Assembly (NCBI GenBank): GCA_019117125.1
Contig: DXAL01000023.1
Location: 1 to 64,000, forward strand
Direction: 5' to 3'
Origin: Candidatus Mediterraneibacter merdipullorum
Lineage (GTDB): Bacteria; Bacillota; Clostridia; Lachnospirales; Lachnospiraceae
Length of the DNA stretch: 64,000 nucleotides
The first letter of the stretch is position 1; each line of letters begins with the position of its first letter. The position numbers and the translations under genes were made by a program. Below are positions 16,936 through 25,117 of the stretch, piece after piece. Below the pieces are notes generated by a model. That model was not told the DNA's origin and made no database searches. It worked only from the letters and a program-made list of their open reading frames with translations.

Positions 16936-18019
16936 ACAGATGCTGGACGAGTCATTCAAAACAATCCACAACGGAGAGGTCGTCGACGGGACGGTCATCG
17001 ACGTAAAGCCCGATGAAATCATCCTGAACATCGGCTACAAGGCGGACGGCATCATCACAAAGAATGAATATTCCAACGACCAGTCTCTCGACCTGACAAC
17101 GGTTGTCTCCGTAGGGGATACCATGACGGTCAAAGTCCTGAAGGTAAACGACGGGGAAGGTCAGGTCCTTCTTACATACAAGAGGCTTGCAGCTGAAAAA
17201 GGAAATGAGAGACTGCGCGAAGCATATGAGAACAAAGAGGTGCTCAAAGCGACAGTCACCCAGATTCTGGGCGGCGGCATCTGCGCGACGGTGGACGAGG
17301 TAAGGGTGTTCATCCCGGCAAGCCTCGTATCCGATTCCTATGAGAAGGACCTTGGAAAATACGAGGGTCAGGAGATTGAATTCGTGATAAGCGAGTTTAA
17401 TCCGAGAAGGAACCGGGTCATCGGAGACAGGAGACAGCTCCTGGTGGCAGAGCGTGCGGAGAAGCAGAAAGAGCTGTTTGCAAAACTGCAGGCAGGCGAC
17501 AGGATAGACGGTGTTGTCAAGAATGTAACAGATTTCGGTGCATTCGTTGACCTCGGCGGCGTGGACGGACTCCTCCATATCTCCGAGATGTCATGGGGCA
17601 GAGTGGAGAACCCGAAGAAGCTCTTCCATGTAGGCGACCCGCTCACCGTCCTTGTGAAAGACATCCGTGACACAAAGATTGCCCTCAGCCTGAAGTTCCC
17701 GGAGACAAATCCGTGGGCGAACGCGGAGGAAGAATTTGCAGTCGGCACAGTCATTACAGGCAAGGTTGCACGTATGACAGACTTCGGCGCTTTTGTAGAG
17801 CTGGCGCCGGGCGTTGACGCACTCCTGCATGTTTCCCAGATTTCCAGGGCGCATGTGGACAAACCATCGGACGTGCTCGCAATCGGACAGGAGATTACGG
17901 CGAAGATTGTAGACCTCAACGTAGCTGAGAAGAAAATCAGCCTGAGCATGAAGGTTCTTGAGCCGGAGCACACAGAGGAAGAGACGGAGACCGCGTATAC
18001 CGACGAATCCGCAGAGTAA
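16916..18019 (+). CDS. S1 RNA-binding domain protein (ribosomal protein S1-like)
   Basis: A 367-residue protein with four S1 (OB-fold) repeats, at about residues 18-85, 95-165, 185-258 and 270-345. The third and fourth are the most canonical (KNVTDFGAFVDLGGVDGLLH and RMTDFGAFVELAPGVDALLH). An acidic tail rich in Glu follows. It is the Firmicute equivalent of ribosomal protein S1, which has fewer repeats than the six of E. coli S1, and probably assists mRNA binding. GAGGAGG at 16902-16908, inside ispH, sets the ATG at 16916. Confidence 0.92.
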   Translation: MSELSFEQMLDESFKTIHNGEVVDGTVIDVKPDEIILNIGYKADGIITKNEYSNDQSLDLTTVVSVGDTMTVKVLKVNDGEGQVLLTYKRLAAEKGNERLREAYENKEVLKATVTQILGGGICATVDEVRVFIPASLVSDSYEKDLGKYEGQEIEFVISEFNPRRNRVIGDRRQLLVAERAEKQKELFAKLQAGDRIDGVVKNVTDFGAFVDLGGVDGLLHISEMSWGRVENPKKLFHVGDPLTVLVKDIRDTKIALSLKFPETNPWANAEEEFAVGTVITGKVARMTDFGAFVELAPGVDALLHVSQISRAHVDKPSDVLAIGQEITAKIVDLNVAEKKISLSMKVLEPEHTEEETETAYTDESAE

Positions 18020-18063
18020 GCGTACAGTTCCCGAAAATCCGGGAAAAACAGAGAAGCATATCC

Positions 18064-18098
18064 ACCGGAGCAGCTGAGTAATGCTGCTCCGGTATTAT
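18064..18098 (+). terminator. Terminator after the S1 protein gene
   Basis: ACCGGAGCAGC (18064-18074) and GCTGCTCCGGT (18083-18093) form an 11-bp perfect stem with an 8-base loop, followed by ATTATTATG. Confidence 0.75.
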
Positions 18099-18163
18099 TA
18101 TGCGAAAATCCTGCAAATGTATGACAAAGAACTCGTATGCACTGTTTAAAATCGTTAAATTTT

Positions 18164-18282
18164 CGACAATATGTTTGATTAAATATGCAATTTTTGTCGT
18201 ATATCTACTGGATTTTCACTGCTTCATTCTATATAATGGTATAGGGAAATATGAAAGCAGGAACAGCGGTCCATACGCTGTT
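18164..18282 (+). promoter_or_regulatory. Rnf operon upstream region
   Basis: This AT-rich spacer holds an inverted repeat CGACAA (18164-18169)/TTGTCG (18194-18199), a consensus -10 box TATAAT at 18232-18237 without a convincing -35 box, and a 7-bp hairpin AACAGCG/CGCTGTT (18262-18282) between the -10 box and the rnfC ribosome-binding site. The inverted repeat could be an operator; no known Rex-type site is matched. Confidence 0.4.
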
Positions 18283-18315
18283 TATTTCTGCTGTTAAGAA
18301 AGGAAGAAAGATAGA

Positions 18316-19635
18316 ATGGGACTTCTGACATTCAGAGGCGGCATCCATCCGGATGATGGGAAACGCTTCTCAAAAGATCAGGCGATCCGCACGGTCATGC
18401 CGAAAGGCGACCTTGTATATCCTCTTTCGCAACATATCGGCGCACCTGCCAATCCTGTTGTGAAAAAGGGCGACCATGTCCTGAAAGGACAGGTCATCGC
18501 TGAGGCGGGCGGATTCGTCTCCGCCCCGGTATACGCGTCCGTGTCAGGGACGGTGAAGGGGCTGGAACAGCGGTTTAATCCCGCCGGTTCAAAGGTGGAA
18601 TGCATCGTTGTGGAAAATGACGGCGAGTATCAGGAAACAGAGTATGAGCCGGTAAAACCGCTGGGAGAGATGACAAGAGATGAAATCCTGGAGAAGATTG
18701 GAAACGCCGGGATTGTGGGAATGGGCGGAGCCGGATTCCCCACCCGTGTCAAGCTTTCTCCGAAGGAGCCGGACAAGATTGACTGCATCATCGCCAACTG
18801 CGCGGAGTGCGAACCGTACATCACTGCGGATTACAGGCGGATGCTCGAAAATACCGAAGAACTCGTAGACGGTATGCGCGTCGTGCTCTCCCTCTTCCCG
18901 AACGCAACAGGATATTTTGCAGTGGAAGACAACAAGAAGGACTGCGCGGAGCTGCTGAAGAAGGCGACTGCTGATGAGCCCCGCATGGAAGTGAAGCTGC
19001 TGATGACGAAGTATCCGCAGGGTGCGGAGCGCCAGCTCATCTACGCGGTCACAAAGCGTGCCATCAACTCGGCCATGCTCCCGGCGGATGCCGGATGCAT
19101 CGTGGACAACGTGGAGACTCTCATCGGCATACATACCGCTGTCACAGAAGGCAGGCCGCTGATGGAGCGCGTGGTGACCGTGAGCGGAGATGCGGTGGCA
19201 TCCCCGGGCAATTTCAAGGTGCTCCTGGGCACGAGCCACCAGGAACTCATCGAAGCGGCGGGAGGATTCACATCCACGCCTGAGAAGCTGATTTCCGGTG
19301 GCCCGATGATGGGATTCGCCATGGTAACGGCGGACGCTCCGGTCACGAAGACGTCTTCCTCCATCCTTGCATTCCGGAAAGATGTGGTTGCGCAGAATCC
19401 GGAGACCGCGTGCATCAACTGCGGGCGCTGCGTGGAAGTCTGCCCGAGCAGGATCATCCCTTCCAGGCTGGCGGACTGTGCGCTGCGGCAGGATGAAGAA
19501 GCTTTTGTTGCAATGAACGGACTGGAATGTGTGGAGTGCGGTTCCTGCAGTTATGTCTGTCCTGCAAAGAGACAGCTCAAACAGGCGATTGGCTCCATGC
19601 GCAAGACTGCGCTGGCAAACAAGAGGAAAAAGTAA
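18316..19635 (+). CDS. rnfC: Rnf electron transport complex subunit C
   Basis: A 439-residue peripheral subunit. The N-terminal barrel-sandwich region and the GMGGAGFPTRVKL motif (about residues 135-147) form the NADH/FMN-binding part. Two ferredoxin-type 4Fe-4S motifs follow, CINCGRCVEVCP starting near residue 365 and CVECGSCSYVCP near 405. RnfC passes electrons to NAD+ in the ferredoxin:NAD+ oxidoreductase that pumps Na+ or H+. It is the first gene of the six-subunit operon. Confidence 0.96.
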   Translation: MGLLTFRGGIHPDDGKRFSKDQAIRTVMPKGDLVYPLSQHIGAPANPVVKKGDHVLKGQVIAEAGGFVSAPVYASVSGTVKGLEQRFNPAGSKVECIVVENDGEYQETEYEPVKPLGEMTRDEILEKIGNAGIVGMGGAGFPTRVKLSPKEPDKIDCIIANCAECEPYITADYRRMLENTEELVDGMRVVLSLFPNATGYFAVEDNKKDCAELLKKATADEPRMEVKLLMTKYPQGAERQLIYAVTKRAINSAMLPADAGCIVDNVETLIGIHTAVTEGRPLMERVVTVSGDAVASPGNFKVLLGTSHQELIEAAGGFTSTPEKLISGGPMMGFAMVTADAPVTKTSSSILAFRKDVVAQNPETACINCGRCVEVCPSRIIPSRLADCALRQDEEAFVAMNGLECVECGSCSYVCPAKRQLKQAIGSMRKTALANKRKK

Positions 19636-19651
19636 GAGAGGTAAGAGGAAA

Positions 19652-20587
19652 TTGAACGAGAAATATAATGTGTCATCATCGCCGCACATCCGCGACCGCA
19701 TCAAGAGCAGCAGCATCATGCTCATGGTCGTCATCGGACTGCTTCCGGCAACGCTGTTCGGCATCTGGAATTTCCGCCATGAGAACGCATGGGTCCTTGT
19801 TGTCGTCACAACAGCTGCGGCTGTGCTGGCAGAATTTATCTGGGAAAAGTTAATGCATAAGCCGGTCACGGTCAATGACTTCAGCGCTGTCGTGACAGGG
19901 CTTCTCCTTGCGCTGAACCTTCCGCCCACACTGCCGTGGTGGATGGGCGTGGTGGGAGCTGTGTTTGCTATCATCGTTGTCAAACAGCTCTTCGGAGGCC
20001 TGGGGCAGAACTTTATGAACCCTGCCCTTGCAGCGCGCTGTTTCCTGCTCATCTGTTTTACGGGCAGGATGACCTACTTCGTGTATGACGGAGTGACCGG
20101 ACCGACGCCGCTGGCGGATTTAAAAGCCGGCGAAGCGGTCAATACGATGGATATGCTGTTCGGATTTACACGGGGAACGATCGGGGAGACGTCGGTCATC
20201 GCCATCATGGCGGGCGCCATGTTCCTGATACTGATGGGCGTCATCGACCTCCGCATACCGGGGTCCTATATCGTATCTTTTGTGGTATTTATCACCATAT
20301 TCGGCGGGCATGGCATTGACCCGCAGTATATCACGGCACACCTGTGCGGCGGCGGTCTGATGCTGGGCGCCTGGTTCATGGCGACGGACTATGTCACATC
20401 ACCGGTCACCAGCAGCGGCAAGGTCATATACGGGATATGCATGGGACTGCTCACCGGGCTGTTCCGCCTCTTCGGCGGTTCGGCGGAGGGAGTCTCCTAT
20501 GCCATCATCATCAGCAACCTGTTAGTGCCGCTCATTGAGAAGATTACTCTTCCAAAACCATTCGGCAAAGGAGGAGAGAGAGCATGA
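19652..20587 (+). CDS. rnfD: Rnf electron transport complex subunit D
   Basis: An approximately 311-residue membrane flavoprotein with about eight to ten hydrophobic helices. TTG 19652 (LNEKYNVSS) behind AGAGG is the likely start; no in-frame ATG lies nearby. Covalent FMN is expected on Thr152 in DGVTGPTPL (Asp146 to Thr152). The usual flavinylation signature has Ala where this protein has Pro151, a visible departure. Overlaps rnfG by 4 bases. Confidence 0.93.
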   Translation: MNEKYNVSSSPHIRDRIKSSSIMLMVVIGLLPATLFGIWNFRHENAWVLVVVTTAAAVLAEFIWEKLMHKPVTVNDFSAVVTGLLLALNLPPTLPWWMGVVGAVFAIIVVKQLFGGLGQNFMNPALAARCFLLICFTGRMTYFVYDGVTGPTPLADLKAGEAVNTMDMLFGFTRGTIGETSVIAIMAGAMFLILMGVIDLRIPGSYIVSFVVFITIFGGHGIDPQYITAHLCGGGLMLGAWFMATDYVTSPVTSSGKVIYGICMGLLTGLFRLFGGSAEGVSYAIIISNLLVPLIEKITLPKPFGKGGERA

Positions 20588-21213
20588 ACAAGATTATCAA
20601 GAATACACTCATCCTGACTGCGATTACTGTGGTGTCCGGACTCATGCTCGGCATCGTGTACGATATCACGAAGGAGCCCATCGCGCAGGCGCAGGAGAAT
20701 ACAAAGCAGGAGGCATACCGCTCTGTCCTTCCGGATGCGTCTGAATTTCATCCGGTGGATTTCGATGCGGATTCCGCCGCATCCCTTCTGTCAGAGAACG
20801 GCTATTCGTCTGATGCCATCGCAGAAATCGCAGAGGGCGTGGATGACAGCGGAGAGACCGCAGGTTATGTCATCAGCGTACAGTCGTCGGAAGCCTATGA
20901 CGGGTCGCTGACGCTCTCGGTCGGCATCGCTGCCGACGGAACGGTGAAAGGCATTGAGATGCTGGATATCAGCGAGACGGCAGGTCTTGGCATGAAGGCG
21001 GACGAACAGGAGTTCAAAGATCAGTTCAAAGACAAGAATGTGGAGAAATTTGCTTACACGAAGACCGGCGAGGACGGCGACAATATGATTGACGCCATCA
21101 GCGGCGCGACCATCACGACCAACGCCGTCACGAATGCCGTGGACTCTGCGCTTGTATATTACCAGAACGAACTGAGCGCAGGCTCACAGATGGGAGGCGG
21201 AGTCAATGAATAA
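20584..21213 (+). CDS. rnfG: Rnf electron transport complex subunit G
   Basis: A 209-residue protein with one N-terminal membrane helix (about residues 6-27) and an extracytoplasmic FMN-binding domain. The flavinylation motif DAISGAT at residues 170-176 is intact, with Thr176 as the FMN attachment site used by ApbE-type transferases. It relays electrons between membrane and soluble parts of the complex. Start overlaps rnfD (ATGA) and its end overlaps rnfE by 8 bases. Confidence 0.95.
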   Translation: MNKIIKNTLILTAITVVSGLMLGIVYDITKEPIAQAQENTKQEAYRSVLPDASEFHPVDFDADSAASLLSENGYSSDAIAEIAEGVDDSGETAGYVISVQSSEAYDGSLTLSVGIAADGTVKGIEMLDISETAGLGMKADEQEFKDQFKDKNVEKFAYTKTGEDGDNMIDAISGATITTNAVTNAVDSALVYYQNELSAGSQMGGGVNE

Positions 21214-22003
21214 ATGTACAGAACGTATTTTTAACGGACTTGTGAGGGAAAACCCGACGTTCGTGCTCATGCTCGGCATGTGTCCGACGCTGGCGGTCAC
21301 CACATCCGCGACCAACGGCATCGGGATGGGGCTGTCCACGACAGCCGTGCTCATCATGTCCAACATGCTCATATCCATCCTCAGGAAGATGATACCGGAC
21401 TCGGTCCGCATGCCGGCATTCATCGTCGTCGTGGCATCCTTTGTCACCATTGTGGATTTCCTGCTGGAAGGATTTGTGCCGAGCCTGTATTCCTCCCTCG
21501 GACTTTACATTCCGCTTATCGTGGTCAACTGCATCATCCTCGGCCGCGCGGAGAGCTATGCATCTAAAAATCCGGTGCTCCCGTCCATCTTTGACGGTGT
21601 GGGCATGGGACTGGGATTTACGGTGGGTCTGACGTGCATCGGCATCGTCAGGGAGCTCATCGGAGCCGGGCAGATATTCGGCAGACAGGTGATGCCGGAA
21701 TCCTATGAACCGTTCACCATCTTTATCCTTGCGCCGGGCGCCTTTTTCGTGCTGGCGTGCCTGGTCGCGCTCCAGAATAAAGTGAAAGGCAGTCTGGCGA
21801 AAAAAGGAAAGAAAGTACCGAAATCCGCCGGATGCGGCGATGGATGCGCCTCCTGCGCAAGCAGGGGAATCTGCGGCGGGCATCTGAGCGCGTCTGCAGA
21901 GACGGATAAGACCGCATCTGCGGAAACAGACAAACCGGTATCTGAAGAAACAGATAAGGCGGTATCTGCAGTGGAAGACAAGAAAGAACAGGAGGGGGCA
22001 TAA
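21206..22003 (+). CDS. rnfE: Rnf electron transport complex subunit E with Cys/repeat C-terminal tail
   Basis: A 265-residue integral membrane subunit. Residues 1 to about 195 are the RnfE/NqrD-type six-helix core (GMCPTLAVTTSATNGIGMG near the N-terminus). The remaining 70 residues are an unusual hydrophilic tail: a basic patch, four closely spaced cysteines (Cys210, 214, 217, 223), then four octapeptide repeats of the type ASAETDKT (residues 229-260). Typical RnfE ends soon after the last helix, so the tail is an add-on. rnfA starts on the base after its stop. Confidence 0.94.
   Translation: MNKCTERIFNGLVRENPTFVLMLGMCPTLAVTTSATNGIGMGLSTTAVLIMSNMLISILRKMIPDSVRMPAFIVVVASFVTIVDFLLEGFVPSLYSSLGLYIPLIVVNCIILGRAESYASKNPVLPSIFDGVGMGLGFTVGLTCIGIVRELIGAGQIFGRQVMPESYEPFTIFILAPGAFFVLACLVALQNKVKGSLAKKGKKVPKSAGCGDGCASCASRGICGGHLSASAETDKTASAETDKPVSEETDKAVSAVEDKKEQEGA
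21890..21985. repeat. Four 24-bp coding repeats in the rnfE tail
   Basis: Encodes ASAETDKT, ASAETDKP, VSEETDKA and VSAVEDKK in succession (residues 229-260 of RnfE). The repeat is in frame and decays toward its end. Confidence 0.85.
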
Positions 22004-22594
22004 ATGCAGGAATTGATTTTGATTGCGGTCGGCACCGCTTTTGTAAATAACGTTGTGCTCAGCCAGTTCCTGGGCATCTGTCCGTTCCTGGGCGTTTCCA
22101 AAAACGTAAAGACGGCAGCCGGTATGGGCGGCGCAGTGGTGTTCGTCATCACCATCGCCTCTTTTGTGACCGGGCTCATCTACAAGTTCATCCTCGGCAA
22201 TCCCGCCATCATGGGCGGTGAACTGGAATATCTGAACACCATCGTGTTCATCCTCGTCATCGCGGCCCTGGTGCAGTTTGTGGAGATGTTCCTGAAGAAA
22301 TCCATGCCGTCCCTGTACAACGCGCTCGGCGTTTATCTGCCCCTTATCACGACCAACTGTGCCGTGCTGGGCGTGGCGCTGACCAATGTGGAAAGCGGCT
22401 ACGGGCTCCTCACCGGCGTGGTGAACGGATTTGCAACAGCCTTCGGATTCCTCGTATCCATCGTTCTCATGGCAGGCATCCGGGAAAAGACAGAACATAA
22501 CGACGTGCCGGAATCATTTCGCGGAACGCCCATCGTGCTTGTGACAGCAGGTCTGATGGCGATTGCGTTCTTCGGATTCTCGGGACTGATATAG
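22004..22594 (+). CDS. rnfA: Rnf electron transport complex subunit A
   Basis: A 196-residue integral membrane subunit with six hydrophobic segments, homologous to RnfE and to NqrE. The opening segment NNVVLSQFLGICPFLGVSK carries the conserved membrane cysteine that, with its partner in RnfE, coordinates an intramembrane iron-sulfur centre in characterised complexes. Length is standard. It directly follows rnfE. Confidence 0.96.
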   Translation: MQELILIAVGTAFVNNVVLSQFLGICPFLGVSKNVKTAAGMGGAVVFVITIASFVTGLIYKFILGNPAIMGGELEYLNTIVFILVIAALVQFVEMFLKKSMPSLYNALGVYLPLITTNCAVLGVALTNVESGYGLLTGVVNGFATAFGFLVSIVLMAGIREKTEHNDVPESFRGTPIVLVTAGLMAIAFFGFSGLI

Positions 22595-22607
22595 GAGGAA
22601 AGATGGT

Positions 22608-23402
22608 ATGAGTATAACAGGTATCATTCTCGCCGTCATCGTAGTGGGCGGCACAGGACTTTTTATCGGCATCTTCCTCGGTGTTTCTGACAAAAAATTC
22701 GCAGTGGAGACCGATGAGAGAGAAGATGCGATCCTGGAAGTCCTTCCGGGAAACAACTGCGGCGGATGCGGCTATGCCGGGTGTTCCGGTCTTGCCGCGG
22801 CAATCGTGGCAGGAGAGGCGGAAGTGGGCGGCTGTCCGGTAGGCGGCGCTCCGGTTGCGGAGAAGATTGCGTCCATCATGGGCGTGGAGGCAGGCGCACA
22901 GGAAAGGAAGACTGCGTTTGTCAAATGTGCGGGGACCTGTGAGAAAGCAGGTACTGAGTACGAGTATTACGGTATCAAAGACTGTGTCATGGCGAGCCAG
23001 ATGCAGGACGGAGGAGCCAAGGGATGCGCGTACGGATGCCTCGGATACGGCTCCTGCGCAGCAGCCTGCCAGTTCGATGCAATCCATATCGTGGACGGCA
23101 TCGCAGTGGTGGACAAGGAAGCGTGCAAGGCGTGCGGAAAATGCGTGGAGGCATGTCCGAAGCACCTGATCGAGCTTATCCCGTATAAACAGCAGACATT
23201 TGTACAGTGCAATTCCAACGAGAAAGGAAAAGCCCTGATGGATGTATGCCAGGTCGGCTGCATCGGCTGCCGTCTGTGCGAGCGGAACTGTGAGGCAGGC
23301 GCCATCACAGTCAAAAATTTCCTTGCGCATATTGATGCGGAAAAATGTACGAACTGCGGGGTCTGTGCAGAGAAGTGCCCGCGGAAGATTATCCGCATCT
23401 GA
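22608..23402 (+). CDS. rnfB: Rnf electron transport complex subunit B
   Basis: A 264-residue subunit with an N-terminal membrane helix (residues 2-23), a 4Fe-4S domain with CGGCGYAGC (near residue 47), and several ferredoxin-like cysteine clusters, including CKACGKCVEACP, CIGCRLCERNC and a C-terminal CTNCGVCAEKCP. It accepts electrons from reduced ferredoxin at the cytoplasmic face. It is the last gene of the rnfCDGEAB operon; a strong terminator follows. Confidence 0.95.
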   Translation: MSITGIILAVIVVGGTGLFIGIFLGVSDKKFAVETDEREDAILEVLPGNNCGGCGYAGCSGLAAAIVAGEAEVGGCPVGGAPVAEKIASIMGVEAGAQERKTAFVKCAGTCEKAGTEYEYYGIKDCVMASQMQDGGAKGCAYGCLGYGSCAAACQFDAIHIVDGIAVVDKEACKACGKCVEACPKHLIELIPYKQQTFVQCNSNEKGKALMDVCQVGCIGCRLCERNCEAGAITVKNFLAHIDAEKCTNCGVCAEKCPRKIIRI

Positions 23403-23459
23403 ACAGGGAAGGAAAAATACAGGAAACCGGTTGAAAGACAAAAAGAAACAGAATAAGAA

Positions 23460-23526
23460 AGAGGATGCCCGGTGCTTTTGGGACAGCGATATGCTGCCAA
23501 AGCAGGGACATCCTCTGTTTTATTTT
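23460..23526. terminator. Bidirectional terminator between rnfB and apbE
   Basis: AGAGGATG (23460-23467) pairs with CATCCTCT (23509-23516), enclosing a second long imperfect stem (TGCTTTTGG with CCAAAGCA). GTTTTATTTT follows on the + strand and a T-rich run follows on the minus strand, so it can end both convergent units. Confidence 0.85.
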
Positions 23527-23549
23527 ATGCGTATCTGTCTGATATGGAT

Positions 23550-24551
23550 TCACTCTTCCAACTCTTCCAGTACAAGACCGCTGCTGCTCTTGTGTATCTC
23601 TCCGTCCTTTGTGACAAAGACCGCGTCCACACCGTCCAGACGCTGGATCAGCGCCATTCCGTCTTCCAGACCGAGGGCGAAGCATGCCGTGCTCAGCGCG
23701 TCTCCGTCCACGGATGCGTCAGACAGGATGGTGACCTGGTCCAGTTCATTCTGGATGGGATATCCGGTATCCGGGTCCAGGATGTGGTGATAGATGACGC
23801 CGTCTTTTTCAAAATACCGCTCATAATCGCCGGAAGAGACGACAGACCGGTCTGATACGGGTACGGCTGCCATCACCGTGCCGGTCCGGGCAAAGGGCTT
23901 CTGTATCCCGATGGTGAAATCCGTCCCGTCGTACCGGCTTCCGAGAGCGAGCATATTCCCGCCCAGGTCAATGAGCGCATGTTCCACGCCTTCGCTTTCC
24001 AGATACGCTTTCAGCCGGTCTGCGATATATCCTTTCGCGATGCCGCCCAGGTCAAGCCGTGCATCCGGGTCCGTGAGCGTGACTGTATTCCCCTCTACAC
24101 GGACGCAGCGGTAATCGATGTGTGAGACCGCCTCCCGGAATGCATCCCCATCAGGCAGTACCTTTTCCGTATTTTCGGTAAAATCCCACAGCGCGCTTGC
24201 GGATGCGATGGTGATGTCAAACCGTCCGTCCGAGAGTTCACCGTACGCAATCCCTGTCTCGATGAGTTCGGCTGTCTCCTCCGATACGGTCACCGGCTGC
24301 CCGTGGGCCCGGTTGATTTTTGAGACATCGCTGGTATCGATGGTCGCGCTGAAAAGTCCCTCGTAATAGGCGCAGAGTTCCCCGCAGCGGTCCATGATAT
24401 CCTGGGTGGCTCCCCATGCCCGGACCTGGACGACTGTATCAAAATACATTCCGTTCATGGAGAGGGCTTCCTGTTCCGGCGGCGTGCTGCACGCTGTCAA
24501 AAGGAGAACTCCTGCAAGGAGCGGGATGATTGCACTCTTTTTTCTGTCCAC
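23550..24551 (-). CDS. apbE: FAD:protein FMN transferase
   Basis: A 333-residue lipoprotein: the signal peptide ends in the lipobox LTAC with Cys21. The ApbE fold motifs GGIAKGYIADRLKAYLE, LIDLGGNMLALG and HHILDPDTGYPIQN plus DASVDGDALSTACFALG are all present. The enzyme attaches FMN to threonines in Dxx(S/T)GAT motifs; RnfG and RnfD encoded convergently next door are the obvious targets. It has its own promoter at 24623-24651. Confidence 0.95.
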   Translation of the reverse strand: MDRKKSAIIPLLAGVLLLTACSTPPEQEALSMNGMYFDTVVQVRAWGATQDIMDRCGELCAYYEGLFSATIDTSDVSKINRAHGQPVTVSEETAELIETGIAYGELSDGRFDITIASASALWDFTENTEKVLPDGDAFREAVSHIDYRCVRVEGNTVTLTDPDARLDLGGIAKGYIADRLKAYLESEGVEHALIDLGGNMLALGSRYDGTDFTIGIQKPFARTGTVMAAVPVSDRSVVSSGDYERYFEKDGVIYHHILDPDTGYPIQNELDQVTILSDASVDGDALSTACFALGLEDGMALIQRLDGVDAVFVTKDGEIHKSSSGLVLEELEE

Positions 24552-24622
24552 GTTGGTCTTCCCCGTCTTTCTTTTCTGTCTGTGCGCCTCTTTCCTCTGC
24601 CGGGAGAGAGGGCGCCGACGTT

Positions 24623-24651
24623 ATTATAACTGATTTTTGTCTGCGGGGCAA
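24623..24651 (-). promoter_or_regulatory. Promoter of apbE
   Basis: On the minus strand, TTGCCC (24646-24651) and TATAAT (24623-24628) with a 17-base spacer. Confidence 0.7.
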
Positions 24652-24673
24652 TGGCGCGTAATCGAACATGTGA

Positions 24674-24702
24674 TTGCAGAGTGGGATTGGTTGTGCTATG
24701 AT
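24674..24702 (+). promoter_or_regulatory. Promoter of the NusG-II/Gx transporter pair
   Basis: TTGCAG (24674-24679) and TATGAT (24697-24702) with a 17-base spacer, divergent from the apbE promoter. Confidence 0.7.
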
Positions 24703-24747
24703 AGCTTAGGTGAGAAATCGGAAGAATGACCGCAGAGGATGGCTGAT

Positions 24748-25104
24748 ATGAAGAAAAATGACCTGATACTGGCAGGAATCATACTGGCGGCCGCCGTTTG
24801 CCTCCTGGCATTGCAGATGTCGGGGGACCGGGACAATGCGCACCTGGTGAAGATTCGTTCCGGCGGAAAGGTATTCGGCGCTTACGACCTGTCCAGGGAC
24901 CGGACCATTGATATCAACGGGACAAACCGTCTCGTGATTGAGGACGGACAGGCGTGGATGGAATGGGCGGACTGTCCGGACCAGGTCTGTGTCCGGCACA
25001 GGGCAGTCTCAAAGACCGGAGAGAGCATCATCTGCCTGCCGAACCGGGTCGTCATCTCTGTGGAAGGACCGGAAGAGAGCGGGCTGGACGGCATGACATA
25101 CTGA
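24748..25104 (+). CDS. NusG domain II-containing exported protein
   Basis: About 118 residues: a short basic start, one hydrophobic helix (about residues 5-22), then a NusG domain II fold (KVFGAYDLSRDRTIDING, WADCPDQVCVRHRAVSKTGESIICLPNRV). Two cysteines in CPDQVC and one in IICLP are typical of this extracytoplasmic family. It is a common companion of Rnf, ApbE and Gx transporter genes in Firmicutes; its function is not established. ATG 24748 has a well-spaced AGAGGA, better than ATG 24739. Confidence 0.85.
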   Translation: MKKNDLILAGIILAAAVCLLALQMSGDRDNAHLVKIRSGGKVFGAYDLSRDRTIDINGTNRLVIEDGQAWMEWADCPDQVCVRHRAVSKTGESIICLPNRVVISVEGPEESGLDGMTY

Positions 25105-25117
25105 GAGGTTACCAGAG

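Noticed and set aside
18140-18240. Rex-type redox operator before rnfC
   Set aside because: The inverted repeat CGACAA/TTGTCG has 24 bases between arms and does not match the TTGTGAA-N4-TTCACAA or TTGTTAA type sites.
18100-18297. 65-codon frame in the spacer before rnfC
   Set aside because: It lacks a ribosome-binding site, covers the -10 box and AT-rich repeats, and ends just before rnfC; more likely non-coding.
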